A stretch of DNA of 64,000 nucleotides from Planctomycetales bacterium. Its GTDB lineage: Bacteria; Planctomycetota; Planctomycetia; Pirellulales; Pirellulaceae. Of this stretch, positions 17,687-26,227 are shown piece by piece. The stretch spans positions 1 to 64,000 of the forward strand of contig JAGQPF010000411.1 of the NCBI GenBank assembly GCA_020426845.1, written 5' to 3'. Each line of letters opens with the position of its first letter. Position 1 is the stretch's first letter. Position numbers and translations under genes: made by a program. Under the pieces are notes generated by a model. The model saw nothing but the letters and a program-made list of their open reading frames with translations, ran no database searches and was not told the origin of the DNA.

Positions 17687-18219
17687 TGAATCGGCTTGGC
17701 TGGTGCGTCTTCACCGTCGGTGTGATGTTAGGCACTACAGGAGTGGTGAAAATCATTGCAGCCCGACATGTTTCTGATCTGCGCGATGTTGTGGTAAGAG
17801 GCAACGTTCTTGGCGCGGGCGAGTCGGGAACATCTAAGAGAATCACCATTGAAGTCGCCAATCCATTTCAAGAGCCTGTTCAACTGATCGCCGTAACCAC
17901 CCCTTGCTCAACTTGTGGCCTAAAGTGCGTGAATTACCCTGCCACGATCGAACCATATAGCGAGGCAACGTTTGAATTCGAAATCGTGTTCCCCGACGAA
18001 GTTGGGCCGTTTTCGAAGTCCGCCGTCTTGTTGGCAGATTGGCCAGGCCTGTCCTTGCCAATAGAGATTTCCGGCAGTTCCTTGGCTCTCACCGGGCGAT
18101 TGAAACCGGTCCACCGGTCCTCACAAGGGTCGCCTGCGATGGAGGTCCGACCGGTCCACCGGGCCTCACAAGGGTCGCCTGCGATGGAGGTCCGACCGGT
18201 TCTTCCGCACTCTTGGTGA
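17686..18219 (+). CDS. DUF1573-like exported protein with repeat-derived tail
   Basis: This 177-residue protein has an N-terminal hydrophobic segment (LGWCVFTVGVMLGTTGVVKII) and one Ig-like/ASH-type domain. The pattern ITIEVANPFQEPVQLIAVTTPCSTCGL...PATIEPYSEATFEFEIVFP is typical of DUF1573 proteins, where a Cys-rich TPCS/TxC-GC motif lies between beta-strands. The ATG at 17686 shares its A with the upstream stop, giving translational coupling. The last 40 or so residues are two exact-length 15-residue repeats (PVHRSSQGSPAMEVR, PVHRASQGSPAMEVR) produced by a 45-base DNA repeat, so they are unlikely to belong to the ancestral domain. Function unknown; such genes commonly occur in planctomycetes beside other small exported proteins. 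Confidence 0.7.
   Translation: MNRLGWCVFTVGVMLGTTGVVKIIAARHVSDLRDVVVRGNVLGAGESGTSKRITIEVANPFQEPVQLIAVTTPCSTCGLKCVNYPATIEPYSEATFEFEIVFPDEVGPFSKSAVLLADWPGLSLPIEISGSSLALTGRLKPVHRSSQGSPAMEVRPVHRASQGSPAMEVRPVLPHSW
18106..18210. repeat. 45-base in-frame tandem repeat with related dispersed copies
   Basis: A unit beginning ccggtccacc and containing cacaagggtcgcctgcgatg occurs at 18106 and 18151, with a third partial start at 18196 (period 45). Related single copies appear at 18314-18347 and 30794-30828 (gcctcaccagggtcg). The period is a multiple of three, so the array is translated without a frameshift. Confidence 0.85.
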
Positions 18220-18357
18220 ATCTGGACTCGCTTGCTATGCCGGTCGTGAGGACTTCTCACAGGTTTTCACCAGCGGATCGCCGCGAAGGGGGACGTCGTC
18301 CGAGACGCCCATCAGGCCTCGCCAGGGTCGCCTGCGATCGAGGCCCGCTCCGTTGAT

Positions 18358-19125
18358 TCAACATTGACGGGACTCGAGCCGCAGGTCGACGAGCAGCTGG
18401 TGGACGGCGGTTGTGTCGCGATCCTCGGGCAGCGGGGAATGGGCAAAGCTCTCGTCCAACTGCGACTCCAGCTGCTGCAGTTGGTCGGCGTGCTGCTCCC
18501 AGTCCATCTCGGGCGCAATTTTCTCTTCCGTCTTGCTGGCAATCAGCTCGTCGATGCCGGGCACGCGATACTGCTGGTTCAACACGCGCAGATTCGCCTC
18601 CACGTCGCCCGTTTCGAGCAAATGGATGCCGGTCAAAAGAACGCGGTAGGCGTAGAGCACCTGTTTGGCGCCTTTGCGAGGCTGCTTGTCCAACAGCTTG
18701 CGCTGCGATGCGTAAAACCCGCGATAGTGATGGTAGTGAAACTTGGTGATGCAGCGACGGGCAATCGGACGCAGCTCGTCCAAAAACGCCTGACCTCGCA
18801 CGACCAGAGGCGAGAAGATCTGCTCGAGAATGTACCCGTTGTTCTTCACCAACAGCGCGAAGTACTTGCCGATCTCGTGGCTCACCAAGTCCACCTCGAC
18901 CTGCCGATGGACGCCGGTCCATTGAAAGGTTTGCTCGGGAGGGATCAGGCCCACCACCTCGCGCAACGGCAGCTGGTGACAGCCGCGCAGATCGACATCG
19001 CTGTCGGGCGAGGGAAAGCCGTACAAATGCGCGCCGCTGACCGTGACAAACAGCGGACACACGGGTCGGGCCGCCAGTTCATCGACAAAACGGTCCCATA
19101 GCGCAATGTCAATTTGCATCGTCAT
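18358..19125 (-). CDS. RlaP-like predicted nucleotidyltransferase (polymerase beta superfamily), copy 1
   Basis: This 255-residue protein has the minimal nucleotidyltransferase signature SGAHLYGFPSPDSDVDLRG (about residues 29-47). It matches the GS-x-x-YG-x-x-x-x-x-SD-x-D-x-RG pattern of the RlaP/PF10127 group, linked elsewhere to RNA 3'-end repair operons. A helical half follows, with HYHHYRGFYASQ and KQVLYAYRVLLTGIHLLETG motifs shared with that group. The first S replaces the usual G of the GS pair (V-S-G order). It is 18 bases downstream of a second gene of the same family on the same strand. No RtcA, RtcB or Hen1 gene is nearby, so the substrate is open. Confidence 0.8.
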   Translation of the reverse strand: MTMQIDIALWDRFVDELAARPVCPLFVTVSGAHLYGFPSPDSDVDLRGCHQLPLREVVGLIPPEQTFQWTGVHRQVEVDLVSHEIGKYFALLVKNNGYILEQIFSPLVVRGQAFLDELRPIARRCITKFHYHHYRGFYASQRKLLDKQPRKGAKQVLYAYRVLLTGIHLLETGDVEANLRVLNQQYRVPGIDELIASKTEEKIAPEMDWEQHADQLQQLESQLDESFAHSPLPEDRDTTAVHQLLVDLRLESRQC

Positions 19126-19143
19126 GAACTTAACTGCCTCTTC

Positions 19144-20130
19144 TCAATCAGGCTCCCAGCCGTCGACGGCCCGCCGCCGAGCCTCGATGAGGAACCGATC
19201 GATCGTCTCGAAGTCCGGTTGGTCGGGCAGGCGCGTGCGCTCGAACTCGCGCTGAAACGCCTGGTCGATCTCCAGCGCCCGCCGCTGGATCTCCACCAAG
19301 GACACCTCGCCGTTGCGAATGTTCAGCAGCTCCTCGCGATGACCACCGACGTCCACCAGAATGTCGCCCTCGCGCAGCGCGTGCAGCCCGGAAAGCAACA
19401 ACCGGATCAGATGCATGGCGTGTTTGCGCTTGAACGAGCCCGTCCGCTCCTGGCTCCGTTGCATCCGTCGAAATTGGCTGAGCACATACCCCGAGTAGGT
19501 CTTGTAGAGATGCTTGGAGAGAAACCGGTCGCGAATCGCTCGCAACTGCTGCGCCGTATCGTCCGCCTCGTGCACCATCGGCGTCCAAAGCGTCTCCAGC
19601 ACATTGGGGTTCGCCTTCAGGGCCAACCGCAGGAACTTTTCGAGCTCCCAATACACTTCGTCGTGACCGTCAACGATCGACTCGATCTGCTCCGGCAGGG
19701 TGTAGAGAGACCAGTGCAGCCGCGCGGGCGGAAGAAAGATCCCGCGAATATCGTCATCCGACGCATCGTGGGCGAGTCCGTAGGCCTTGGAGCCAACCTG
19801 GCAACGATAGATGATGTAGGGCCGCAGATCGTGCGACTGAGCGGCCAGCTCACTATCGACCTCCTCCCGCCGCAAGGAAAGCTCCGAGGACGTCGCCGCG
19901 ACCAAGTCGCCGTTGGTGAACTCGATCAAATACGGTCCATCCACACGAGCCGGGCACTCGCGCACCATGCCCACCGAACCGGGCTTACGAATTGCCCGGT
20001 GGGTTTCATCCAAGTCAATTGGGCCGCTGGAAGCGGACGCAAGCGTTGGCTTGGCGACCCGCAGCACAACTTGGCTGCCAACCGGAATCATCCGGCCGGG
20101 CATGTGACTACGCAGAGAGTGTTCGGACAT
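19144..20130 (-). CDS. RlaP-like predicted nucleotidyltransferase, copy 2
   Basis: This 328-residue protein has the core CQVGSKAYGLAHDASDDDIRGIF (about residues 110-132), the RlaP-type GS...SDxD signature. ESIVDGHDEVYWELEKFLRLALKANPN follows, including the third-carboxylate region, and then a helical C-terminal domain (KRKHAMHLIRLLLSGLHALREG). About 100 residues precede the core: a small beta-rich region (GSQVVLRVAK...PYLIEFTNGDLVAATSSEL) that the first copy lacks. Both genes lie on the minus strand 18 bases apart and probably form an operon with this one first. The two proteins are clearly diverged, which suggests different substrates or a heterodimer rather than a recent duplication. Confidence 0.8.
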   Translation of the reverse strand: MSEHSLRSHMPGRMIPVGSQVVLRVAKPTLASASSGPIDLDETHRAIRKPGSVGMVRECPARVDGPYLIEFTNGDLVAATSSELSLRREEVDSELAAQSHDLRPYIIYRCQVGSKAYGLAHDASDDDIRGIFLPPARLHWSLYTLPEQIESIVDGHDEVYWELEKFLRLALKANPNVLETLWTPMVHEADDTAQQLRAIRDRFLSKHLYKTYSGYVLSQFRRMQRSQERTGSFKRKHAMHLIRLLLSGLHALREGDILVDVGGHREELLNIRNGEVSLVEIQRRALEIDQAFQREFERTRLPDQPDFETIDRFLIEARRRAVDGWEPD

Positions 20131-20235
20131 GGGCTCGGACTTGATGAATCTCCGTGCCTTGGCGCCACCGTGAGAGATCCATGAAGCGCGGCGCCGTCTG
20201 ATTCATTCACGGCGACGTGTGACCGCATTCGCAAT

Positions 20236-20271
20236 TCCGATCCCTCGCTTACGCTCCGGGTTTCCTTGGGA
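20236..20271. repeat. Single copy of the 55-base repeat core
   Basis: The core ccgatccctcgcttacgctc followed by cgggtttccttgg sits between the RlaP-like gene and the TPR gene. The adjoining gatgtgccgg...atc continues the unit found at 52141-52250 and runs into the stop codon of the TPR gene. Confidence 0.7.
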
Positions 20272-20283
20272 GATGTGCCGGAA

Positions 20284-21966
20284 TCAGGTTTCAAGCAATC
20301 CGCTGGGCGGTGTTGTCACCTTCTCCTTCTGCTCCTGCAATTCTCGCCACGGCTTGCCCTTCTCGTAGTTCTCCAACTCCTGCTTGAGCTGCTCCTTCAT
20401 CTCGCCTTCGCCGAGCTCGACGGCCTTGGTCGACCACTTCTTGGCATTCTCGAAATCGCCCGACTCGGCATAGCCCGACGCGAGCGTGCTCAGAATGTGA
20501 GCCTCTTTGTACTCGGTCAGATCGCAAGCCTTCGTGGCGAGCTCGATCGATCGCTTGGCATTTCGCAACTCGTCGGTCGGCGAGGTGGCGAGCACCCAGG
20601 CGAGGTTGTTGAGCAACCCGCTGTCGTCGCCCTTGATCTTCAGCGCAGCCTCGTAGTCGGCAATCGCCTCTTTATGGCTGCCGATCGCGAGGTACGTGTC
20701 GCCGCGGGTCCGCAAGGCGCGCCAGTTTTCCGCCTCTTGCGTCACCACTTCCGAGATGATCTTGATGGCTCGGCGGGGCTGCTTGTCCAGCGAATAATAC
20801 GCCGCCAACTGCAGCTTCCAATCCGAGGGTGGATTGCGCGAATTGGTGATCACCAACTCGATGTCCTCGATCGCGCCAGCCACATCGTTGTCTGCGGCGC
20901 GAATCCGCGCTCGGGTCAGGTAGCCGGCCACGAGCCCGGGGCTCTGCTCCAGCAGCTTGTCGCAATCTTCACGAGCGCCCTTCAAATCATCGCTGACAAG
21001 CCGCAGCTCGGCGCGGAACAGGTAAGAGCGGAAGTTCTTCGGGTCGAGCTTGATCGCTTGGCTGATCGCATCGATCGCCTCTTTGTACTTCTCCTGGCTG
21101 CTGAGCAACTGCCCCCGCATCAGGTAGGCCTCAGCCGCATCCGGCTGCTCCTTGATGATGCGGTCGACCAGCTCCTTCGCCTCATCCTCGCGATCCATCG
21201 ACGAGAGCGCCTCGGCGAGCGCCAGCTTGGCGGTGACGTTCTCGGGATCGATCTCCACGACCTTGCGGAAGGCCTGCAACGCCTCGTCCGACTTTCCCTC
21301 GGCAAAGTAGTGACCGGCCAGCGTGCGCCAAGCCTCCACGTTGCCGCCATCGAGATCAATCACCCGTTGGATGTCAGCCAGTCGCTTCTCGGCATCCTCT
21401 TGCATCTTGGCCCGCATCAACAACGCCTCGGCGAGCTTGCGCTTGTCTTGCTCGAACGCCGCCACTGCGCCATCGGCCGCCTTCATGGCGCGTTTCTCGT
21501 CGCCCAACGGCAGAGTCTGCAACTTCGCCACCAACAAGTGGGCCTCGCCCAGCTCGGGACTATACTCCAACGCACGCTCCAGGCTCTGCATCGCAGCCTG
21601 GCGAAGCAGCTGCCAGCGAGGATTGCGCGGCTCGGCCAACGCGCCGGCGGCCACTCGCTCGCCGTACTGCAGCATGGCCGAAGAGAGCAGCTGTTTGGCA
21701 AAACCCTGATCGGCCTCCGAGAGCCCTGCCTTCAGAGCACTTTCGCAAAGCCGAGCCACCTCTTCCAGATCGCGAAGACTCCGCGCCGTGATCTGCAGCT
21801 CCGTCGCCTTGTCCAGGTCGGCACTGCCATCCTCGGCGCGGACCATCGACGGCGCCGCCGACAACGCCAGACAAAAAACCAACAACGCGATCAGTCCACC
21901 CCAACCGCCGCGCAGGGGTCGAGCTGCGAGTGGGCGACGAGGATGGGTCAGTGGCAACGGCGACAT
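20284..21966 (-). CDS. Exported TPR-repeat protein
   Basis: This 560-residue protein has an Arg-rich N-terminus and a hydrophobic stretch ending in APSMVRA|ED, a likely signal peptide. About ten or more 34-residue TPR units then cover most of the chain (e.g. AWRTLAGHYFAEGKSDEALQ, AYLMRGQLLSSQEKYKEAID, ALRTRGDTYLAIGSHKEAIA). TPR arrays mediate protein-protein contacts; the partner is unknown. The ATG at 21966 is chosen because AAGGA lies 8 bases upstream; an in-frame start at 22002 lacks this. The final segment is Lys/Glu-rich. The next gene on the same strand, copy 2 of the RlaP-like pair, is separated by 153 bases with a repeat. Confidence 0.85.
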   Translation of the reverse strand: MSPLPLTHPRRPLAARPLRGGWGGLIALLVFCLALSAAPSMVRAEDGSADLDKATELQITARSLRDLEEVARLCESALKAGLSEADQGFAKQLLSSAMLQYGERVAAGALAEPRNPRWQLLRQAAMQSLERALEYSPELGEAHLLVAKLQTLPLGDEKRAMKAADGAVAAFEQDKRKLAEALLMRAKMQEDAEKRLADIQRVIDLDGGNVEAWRTLAGHYFAEGKSDEALQAFRKVVEIDPENVTAKLALAEALSSMDREDEAKELVDRIIKEQPDAAEAYLMRGQLLSSQEKYKEAIDAISQAIKLDPKNFRSYLFRAELRLVSDDLKGAREDCDKLLEQSPGLVAGYLTRARIRAADNDVAGAIEDIELVITNSRNPPSDWKLQLAAYYSLDKQPRRAIKIISEVVTQEAENWRALRTRGDTYLAIGSHKEAIADYEAALKIKGDDSGLLNNLAWVLATSPTDELRNAKRSIELATKACDLTEYKEAHILSTLASGYAESGDFENAKKWSTKAVELGEGEMKEQLKQELENYEKGKPWRELQEQKEKVTTPPSGLLET

Positions 21967-22175
21967 TCCAACGTTCCTTGCAAGGATGAGCGACAACCGC
22001 AAACGGCGTTCAGCGCGGGCTACGCGTATTATTGCCGAGATAACGTAGCGAATCTACGGCGATTTCCGACCTGCAACGACGCACTGGACCTGTGGATCGA
22101 GGTCCGCGGCTCCGCGCCGGTGGCCGCACCCAATGGGTCACTCGCTGACGCTCTGACGCGTCGGGGGTCCTCGCT

Positions 22176-22309
22176 GAAGTATCGCGGATGCCCGATTCGA
22201 TCCCTCGCTGACGCTTCGGGTTTCCTTGCTGAGGTATCGCGGATGCCCGATTCGATCCCTCGCTGACGCTTCGGGTTTCCTTGCTGAGGTATCGCGGATG
22301 CCCGATTCG
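22176..22309. repeat. 55-base tandem repeat, about 2.4 copies
   Basis: Units begin at 22176, 22231 and 22286 (exact period 55), each opening ga[ag]gtatcgcggatgcccga and continuing into gatccctcgctgacgcttc. The core matches the copies at 7223, 20236 and 52141-52250. It lies in the 404-base gap upstream of the TPR gene, which otherwise holds no visible gene. Confidence 0.9.
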
Positions 22310-22326
22310 GTGCGTCGACCGTGCTC

Positions 22327-22357
22327 ACTTCGTGGTCTTCGTGAACTTCGTGGTTAA
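22327..22357. repeat. Short 'cttcgtggtcttcgtg' repeat
   Basis: Three near-repeats of cttcgtgg/cttcgtga follow one another, just before the 3' end of the DUF1552 gene. This resembles a widely dispersed bacterial repeat type; only this copy was seen in the window. Confidence 0.4.
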
Positions 22358-22370
22358 CACCCAATGCACG

Positions 22371-23732
22371 TTAGCCATCGATTTGAGTCAACCGACCGGA
22401 GCTGTCCCCGAGCTTGTCCACACCGGCCCCAACTCGGTCGAGCATCGAGAGGAACAGGTTGTTGAGTGGCGTTTCGGAACCGAGGTCGATGTGCCGGCCG
22501 GTCTTGAGAGTGTTGCCGCCTCGTCCCGCCAGCACAATTGGCAGATCGGCGTGGTCGTGGCGGTTGCCGTCACTCAGGCCGCTGCCGTAGCAGATCATGC
22601 AATTGTCCAGCAGCGTCCCCTCGCCCTCGGCGATCGAGCCTAGTTTGCCCAGGAAATAGGCGAACTGATCCGCCAGGAAACGATCAATCCGCTGGATCTT
22701 GGCCATCTTCTCCTCCTCGTTGCCGTGGTGCGACAACTGGTGATGGCCCTCGGTCACGTCGACCATCGGGTAGCTGCGATTGCTGCCCGCATTGCCCAGC
22801 ATGAACGTGGCGACTCGAGTGACATCGGATTGGAAGGCAAGTGCCAGCACGTCGTACATCAAGCGAATATGCTGCTGCACATCCTTCGGAGTGCCTTGAG
22901 GCAGATCCAGATGGGGACGGCCAATGACAATGTCCCCCGATTCGTCGGACTCGATCCGCCGCTCGAGCTCCCGCACGCTGGTGAAGTACTCGTCGAGTTT
23001 CCGTCGGTCGGTGGCACCCAGCTTGCGCGTCAGATCGGCGGCGTCATCCGCCACCATGTCCAGAATGCTTTGCCGGTAGAGCTGCCGATGGGCCAGGCTA
23101 TCCTGCCGATGCTCCTGGCTGCCCCCGCCGAACAGCCGCTCGAACGCCAGGCGTGGATTGACCTCCTTCGCCATCGGAGTCGACTCGCTCTTCCAAGAGA
23201 CGTTGGCCGAGTAAGCGCAGCTGTAGCCGGAATCGCAATTGCCCGCGTTCCGTCCAGCCTCAATGCCCAGTTCGATCGAGGGCAGTTTCGTCAAACGGCC
23301 GATGCGATCGGCGGCGACCTGATCGACCGAGACGCCGACGCGAATGTCGGCGCCGGTCGTCTTATAGGGATGGGCGCCGGTGAGGTAGGTCGAGGCACAG
23401 CGGGCGTGATCGCCGGGTCCGTCGCCCTTGGCGCGGCCATTGTCCTGAGCCAACCCGGTGATGACGGAGAAGTTGGCGCGATGCTCGGCCAGCGCGTCGA
23501 GTGTCGCCGGCAGCGTGTACTTTTCACCCGCATCCGCCGGCTTCCAATCTCGCATGATGGCGCCATTCGGGAAGAACACGAACGCCATCCGCACGGGCGC
23601 GCGTTTGCCGGCGGCCCGGGCCTCCCGCGGCAGAAGCGACTCGAGCCAGGGCAAGCCCATGGCCAGCCCCATGCCGCGAAGAAAAGTTCGCCGCGGCAGT
23701 TGCTGCAGTGGCCGTTCGTTGGGGGTCGTCAT
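22371..23732 (-). CDS. DUF1552 domain-containing exported protein
   Basis: This 453-residue protein has a twin-arginine signal (LPRRTFLRGMGLAMGLPWLESLLP) and the DUF1552 hallmark GHHQLSHHG (HxxSHH, about residue 335). RMAFVFFPNGAIMRDW near the start and DNCMICYGSGLSDGNRHDHADLPIVLAG near the end are both typical of the family. It is presumed periplasmic; no reaction is established, though the DUF1501-like fold resembles the alkaline phosphatase/sulfatase superfamily. Its start overlaps the stop of the DUF1592 gene by 4 bases. The two are commonly paired in planctomycetes and presumably act together, one as electron carrier. Confidence 0.93.
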   Translation of the reverse strand: MTTPNERPLQQLPRRTFLRGMGLAMGLPWLESLLPREARAAGKRAPVRMAFVFFPNGAIMRDWKPADAGEKYTLPATLDALAEHRANFSVITGLAQDNGRAKGDGPGDHARCASTYLTGAHPYKTTGADIRVGVSVDQVAADRIGRLTKLPSIELGIEAGRNAGNCDSGYSCAYSANVSWKSESTPMAKEVNPRLAFERLFGGGSQEHRQDSLAHRQLYRQSILDMVADDAADLTRKLGATDRRKLDEYFTSVRELERRIESDESGDIVIGRPHLDLPQGTPKDVQQHIRLMYDVLALAFQSDVTRVATFMLGNAGSNRSYPMVDVTEGHHQLSHHGNEEEKMAKIQRIDRFLADQFAYFLGKLGSIAEGEGTLLDNCMICYGSGLSDGNRHDHADLPIVLAGRGGNTLKTGRHIDLGSETPLNNLFLSMLDRVGAGVDKLGDSSGRLTQIDG

Positions 23733-26026
23733 GGCGCCTCTCCTCTTCGCATTCGAAATGGATCGCTGAGCACGATCCCGATGACGAGATCGTAGAACCG
23801 GTGTTCATGGGATTCGAGCCGCTCCAGGACCTGGTCCACGGCGCAGCGGTCAAAGTATTGCAAGCCTCGGCCGAGGGCAAAGGTCATCATCTTCTCGGCG
23901 ACGCAGCGGCTGATTTCGTCGCGCCGCGCGGCGAGCACGGCGCCCAATTCCGCAGGACCGGAAAACTTCACGTCACCGGGCAACTCGCCCGCGGTGTCGA
24001 TCGGCTTGCCGCCCTCCGTGTCACGCCATCGGCCGACCGCGTCAAAATTCTCCAGGCCAAATCCCAGCGCATCCATCTGGCGATGGCAAACAGCGCAGGA
24101 ATCCACTTGGCGATGCAGCTCCAGTTGCTCCCGCAGCGTGGCGCCCGGCGCCGCCTTGGCCGTCGCCTCCAACTCGGGAACATTGGCGGGCGGGGCAGGC
24201 GGCGGCGTGCCCAGCAGATTCTCCATAATCCACTTGCCGCGTTTGACGGGCGAGGTGCGGGTCGGATTGGAGGTCAAGGTCAGGACGCTGGCGTGTGACA
24301 AAACTCCGACACTTCGGTCGGCGGCCAGCTTGACCCGGCGAAACTGCTCCCCCGAGACATTCGGCAAGCCGTAATGCTTGGCGAGACGTTCGTTGAGAAA
24401 CGTGAAGTCGCCGCGAACGACATCCAGAATGCTGCGGTTGTCGCGCATGATGGCGTTGAAGAACAGCATCGTCTCCTGCTTCATGTCCTCGCGAAGCTGC
24501 GCATCAAATCCGGGATATTTGCCCGGATCGGGCGTCACTTCGTCGAGGATCCGCAAGTTGAGCCACTGTCCGGCGAAGTTCTGACCCAGCTGGTCGGCCT
24601 TCGGATCCTGCAGCATCCGACGCACTTGTTGCTCGAGCACCGCGTCGTTGTTCAGCACGCCCTGCGACGCGAGCGAGAACAGCTGGTCGTCGGGCATTGA
24701 GCTCCAAAGGAAGTATGACAGCCGCGACGCGAGCTCGAACTGGTTCAGTGAGTGTGACTGCTTTGCGTCATTTGGATCCGGATCCCGCTCGACCCGAAAC
24801 AGGAACTGCGGAGAGACGAGCACGGCGGTCACCGCCACCTGCAGACCGCGCTCAAACGATTCGTCACGCGACGTGGCCAGCTCGACCAGCTTCACGTACG
24901 GCGCCACTTCGGCGTCGCTGACTTGGCGTCGGAAAGCGCGTTGCACCAGCGGGCGCAGGCATTGCAGCGCCGCGTCGCGCAGCTGGGCCCGCTCCGTCGG
25001 CCTGGCCACGACGAGTCGCTGGTGCGACTTCGGCAGCTCCTCCGGCGCCACGTCGGTGGGACCGGCGAGCTCGACCCAGTGAATATAGAGATTGCGGTCG
25101 CCCCGCAACTTCGGATCCTGCTCGTCGGGGCGGTAGTAGTCGTTGATGAACGCCACGTCGAACCGCGACTCGCCCGGCGACAGCCGCACCTTCAGCTCAT
25201 AGGTCTGCGGCTGCTCCCGATCGGCGACGACGTCGATCACTGACAGCTTCTTGCCATCGAGCTGGACCTCGGCTCGCGCCGGATCCGGGCCCGCTTGGTC
25301 GCCGCCGGCATGCAGCCGGACCACGTACTCGCCCGCAAGTTTGACGGGAAAGCGAGCGACCACGCCGCCCGAGGAGGCCATCTGCACCACGCCCGCGGCC
25401 TGCGCCGATCCCGTGAGCTGCAATTGCTGGGGATCTCGGCGAGTGGCCGGAAGCCGGCGCGTCTCCGGCGCGGCAATTGCCGCCTCCGCCAGACGCTCCG
25501 CCGCCGCCAGATACTTTTCCATCAGCAACGGCGGCAAGCTCAACACGTCGCCGATGTTGTCGAAGCCCTCGCCCACATCGTCCGCCGGAAACTCGTCCGC
25601 AGGCCGCAGGCCCTCGACGCCGAGCAAATCGCGGATCGTGTTGTTGTACTCATTGCGGTTCAGCCGCCGAATCGTGACGCGGCCCGGGTCTCGCTCCAGC
25701 CGGCAATCCACATGGAACAGCAACGCCTCCAAGGAAGCCGCCAGGCGGCGCCGCTCCGCTTCGGTTGGCTGCGGCTTGCCAAGCGGAGGCATTACTTTGC
25801 CCCGCACCATGTCGATGGCGCCTTCCCACATGTCGCTCTTCGCCTTGACCGACTCCAGCGTCGAAAAGCCGGTCAGGGACAGCTCGCCCTTGGGGTCCTT
25901 TTCCCCGTGGCAGCCCGTGCAGTATTTTTGAACGAGCGGTTTGACATCGCGCTCATAGGTCACCTCTTGCCCCGACGCCGCAAGGGCGGGAAGGCAGAGA
26001 GCCGAGCGCAGCAGGAAATTGCGCAT
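23729..26026 (-). CDS. DUF1592-family protein with planctomycete cytochrome c domain (DUF1587/1595/1592/1588/1585)
   Basis: This 765-residue protein has a short signal peptide (MRNFLLRSALCLPALAASG), then a single-haem cytochrome motif CTGCH at residues 36-40. The usual DUF1587 (IRRLNRNEYNNTIRDLLG, about 125), DUF1595, DUF1592 (LASRLSYFLWSSMPDD, about 435), DUF1588 and DUF1585 (CAVCHRQMDALGFGLENFDAVGRWR, about 640) modules follow in order. The last contains a second CxxCH motif. These large planctomycete proteins are of unknown function but are thought to be periplasmic redox or polymer-degrading enzymes. It overlaps the downstream DUF1552 gene by 4 bases. Full length, no breaks. Confidence 0.95.
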   Translation of the reverse strand: MRNFLLRSALCLPALAASGQEVTYERDVKPLVQKYCTGCHGEKDPKGELSLTGFSTLESVKAKSDMWEGAIDMVRGKVMPPLGKPQPTEAERRRLAASLEALLFHVDCRLERDPGRVTIRRLNRNEYNNTIRDLLGVEGLRPADEFPADDVGEGFDNIGDVLSLPPLLMEKYLAAAERLAEAAIAAPETRRLPATRRDPQQLQLTGSAQAAGVVQMASSGGVVARFPVKLAGEYVVRLHAGGDQAGPDPARAEVQLDGKKLSVIDVVADREQPQTYELKVRLSPGESRFDVAFINDYYRPDEQDPKLRGDRNLYIHWVELAGPTDVAPEELPKSHQRLVVARPTERAQLRDAALQCLRPLVQRAFRRQVSDAEVAPYVKLVELATSRDESFERGLQVAVTAVLVSPQFLFRVERDPDPNDAKQSHSLNQFELASRLSYFLWSSMPDDQLFSLASQGVLNNDAVLEQQVRRMLQDPKADQLGQNFAGQWLNLRILDEVTPDPGKYPGFDAQLREDMKQETMLFFNAIMRDNRSILDVVRGDFTFLNERLAKHYGLPNVSGEQFRRVKLAADRSVGVLSHASVLTLTSNPTRTSPVKRGKWIMENLLGTPPPAPPANVPELEATAKAAPGATLREQLELHRQVDSCAVCHRQMDALGFGLENFDAVGRWRDTEGGKPIDTAGELPGDVKFSGPAELGAVLAARRDEISRCVAEKMMTFALGRGLQYFDRCAVDQVLERLESHEHRFYDLVIGIVLSDPFRMRRGEAP

Positions 26027-26227
26027 AACAAGCTAATCGGGCGGGAAGTCTGTTGGGCGGGTCGCCGAGAAACGAGGCGGAAGTTCTCGTGACCGCGCGT
26101 GGGTGGGACCTTCATTATACCAACGGCCCCGGCCACAATCCCAGTTCAGTCCGGCGACCAACCGAGGCAAACCGCCGCAGTAGCCCTTGAAAACAGCTCC
26201 TAACCCCCCAAATCGCTGGATTTCGAT

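Noticed and set aside
20266-22266. Plus-strand 666-codon frame opposite the TPR gene
   Set aside because: It is the antisense shadow of a GC-rich TPR gene, with Leu/Arg/His-rich composition and no motif.
22176-22309. CRISPR array
   Set aside because: The 55-base units are repeated as a whole, leaving no variable spacers.
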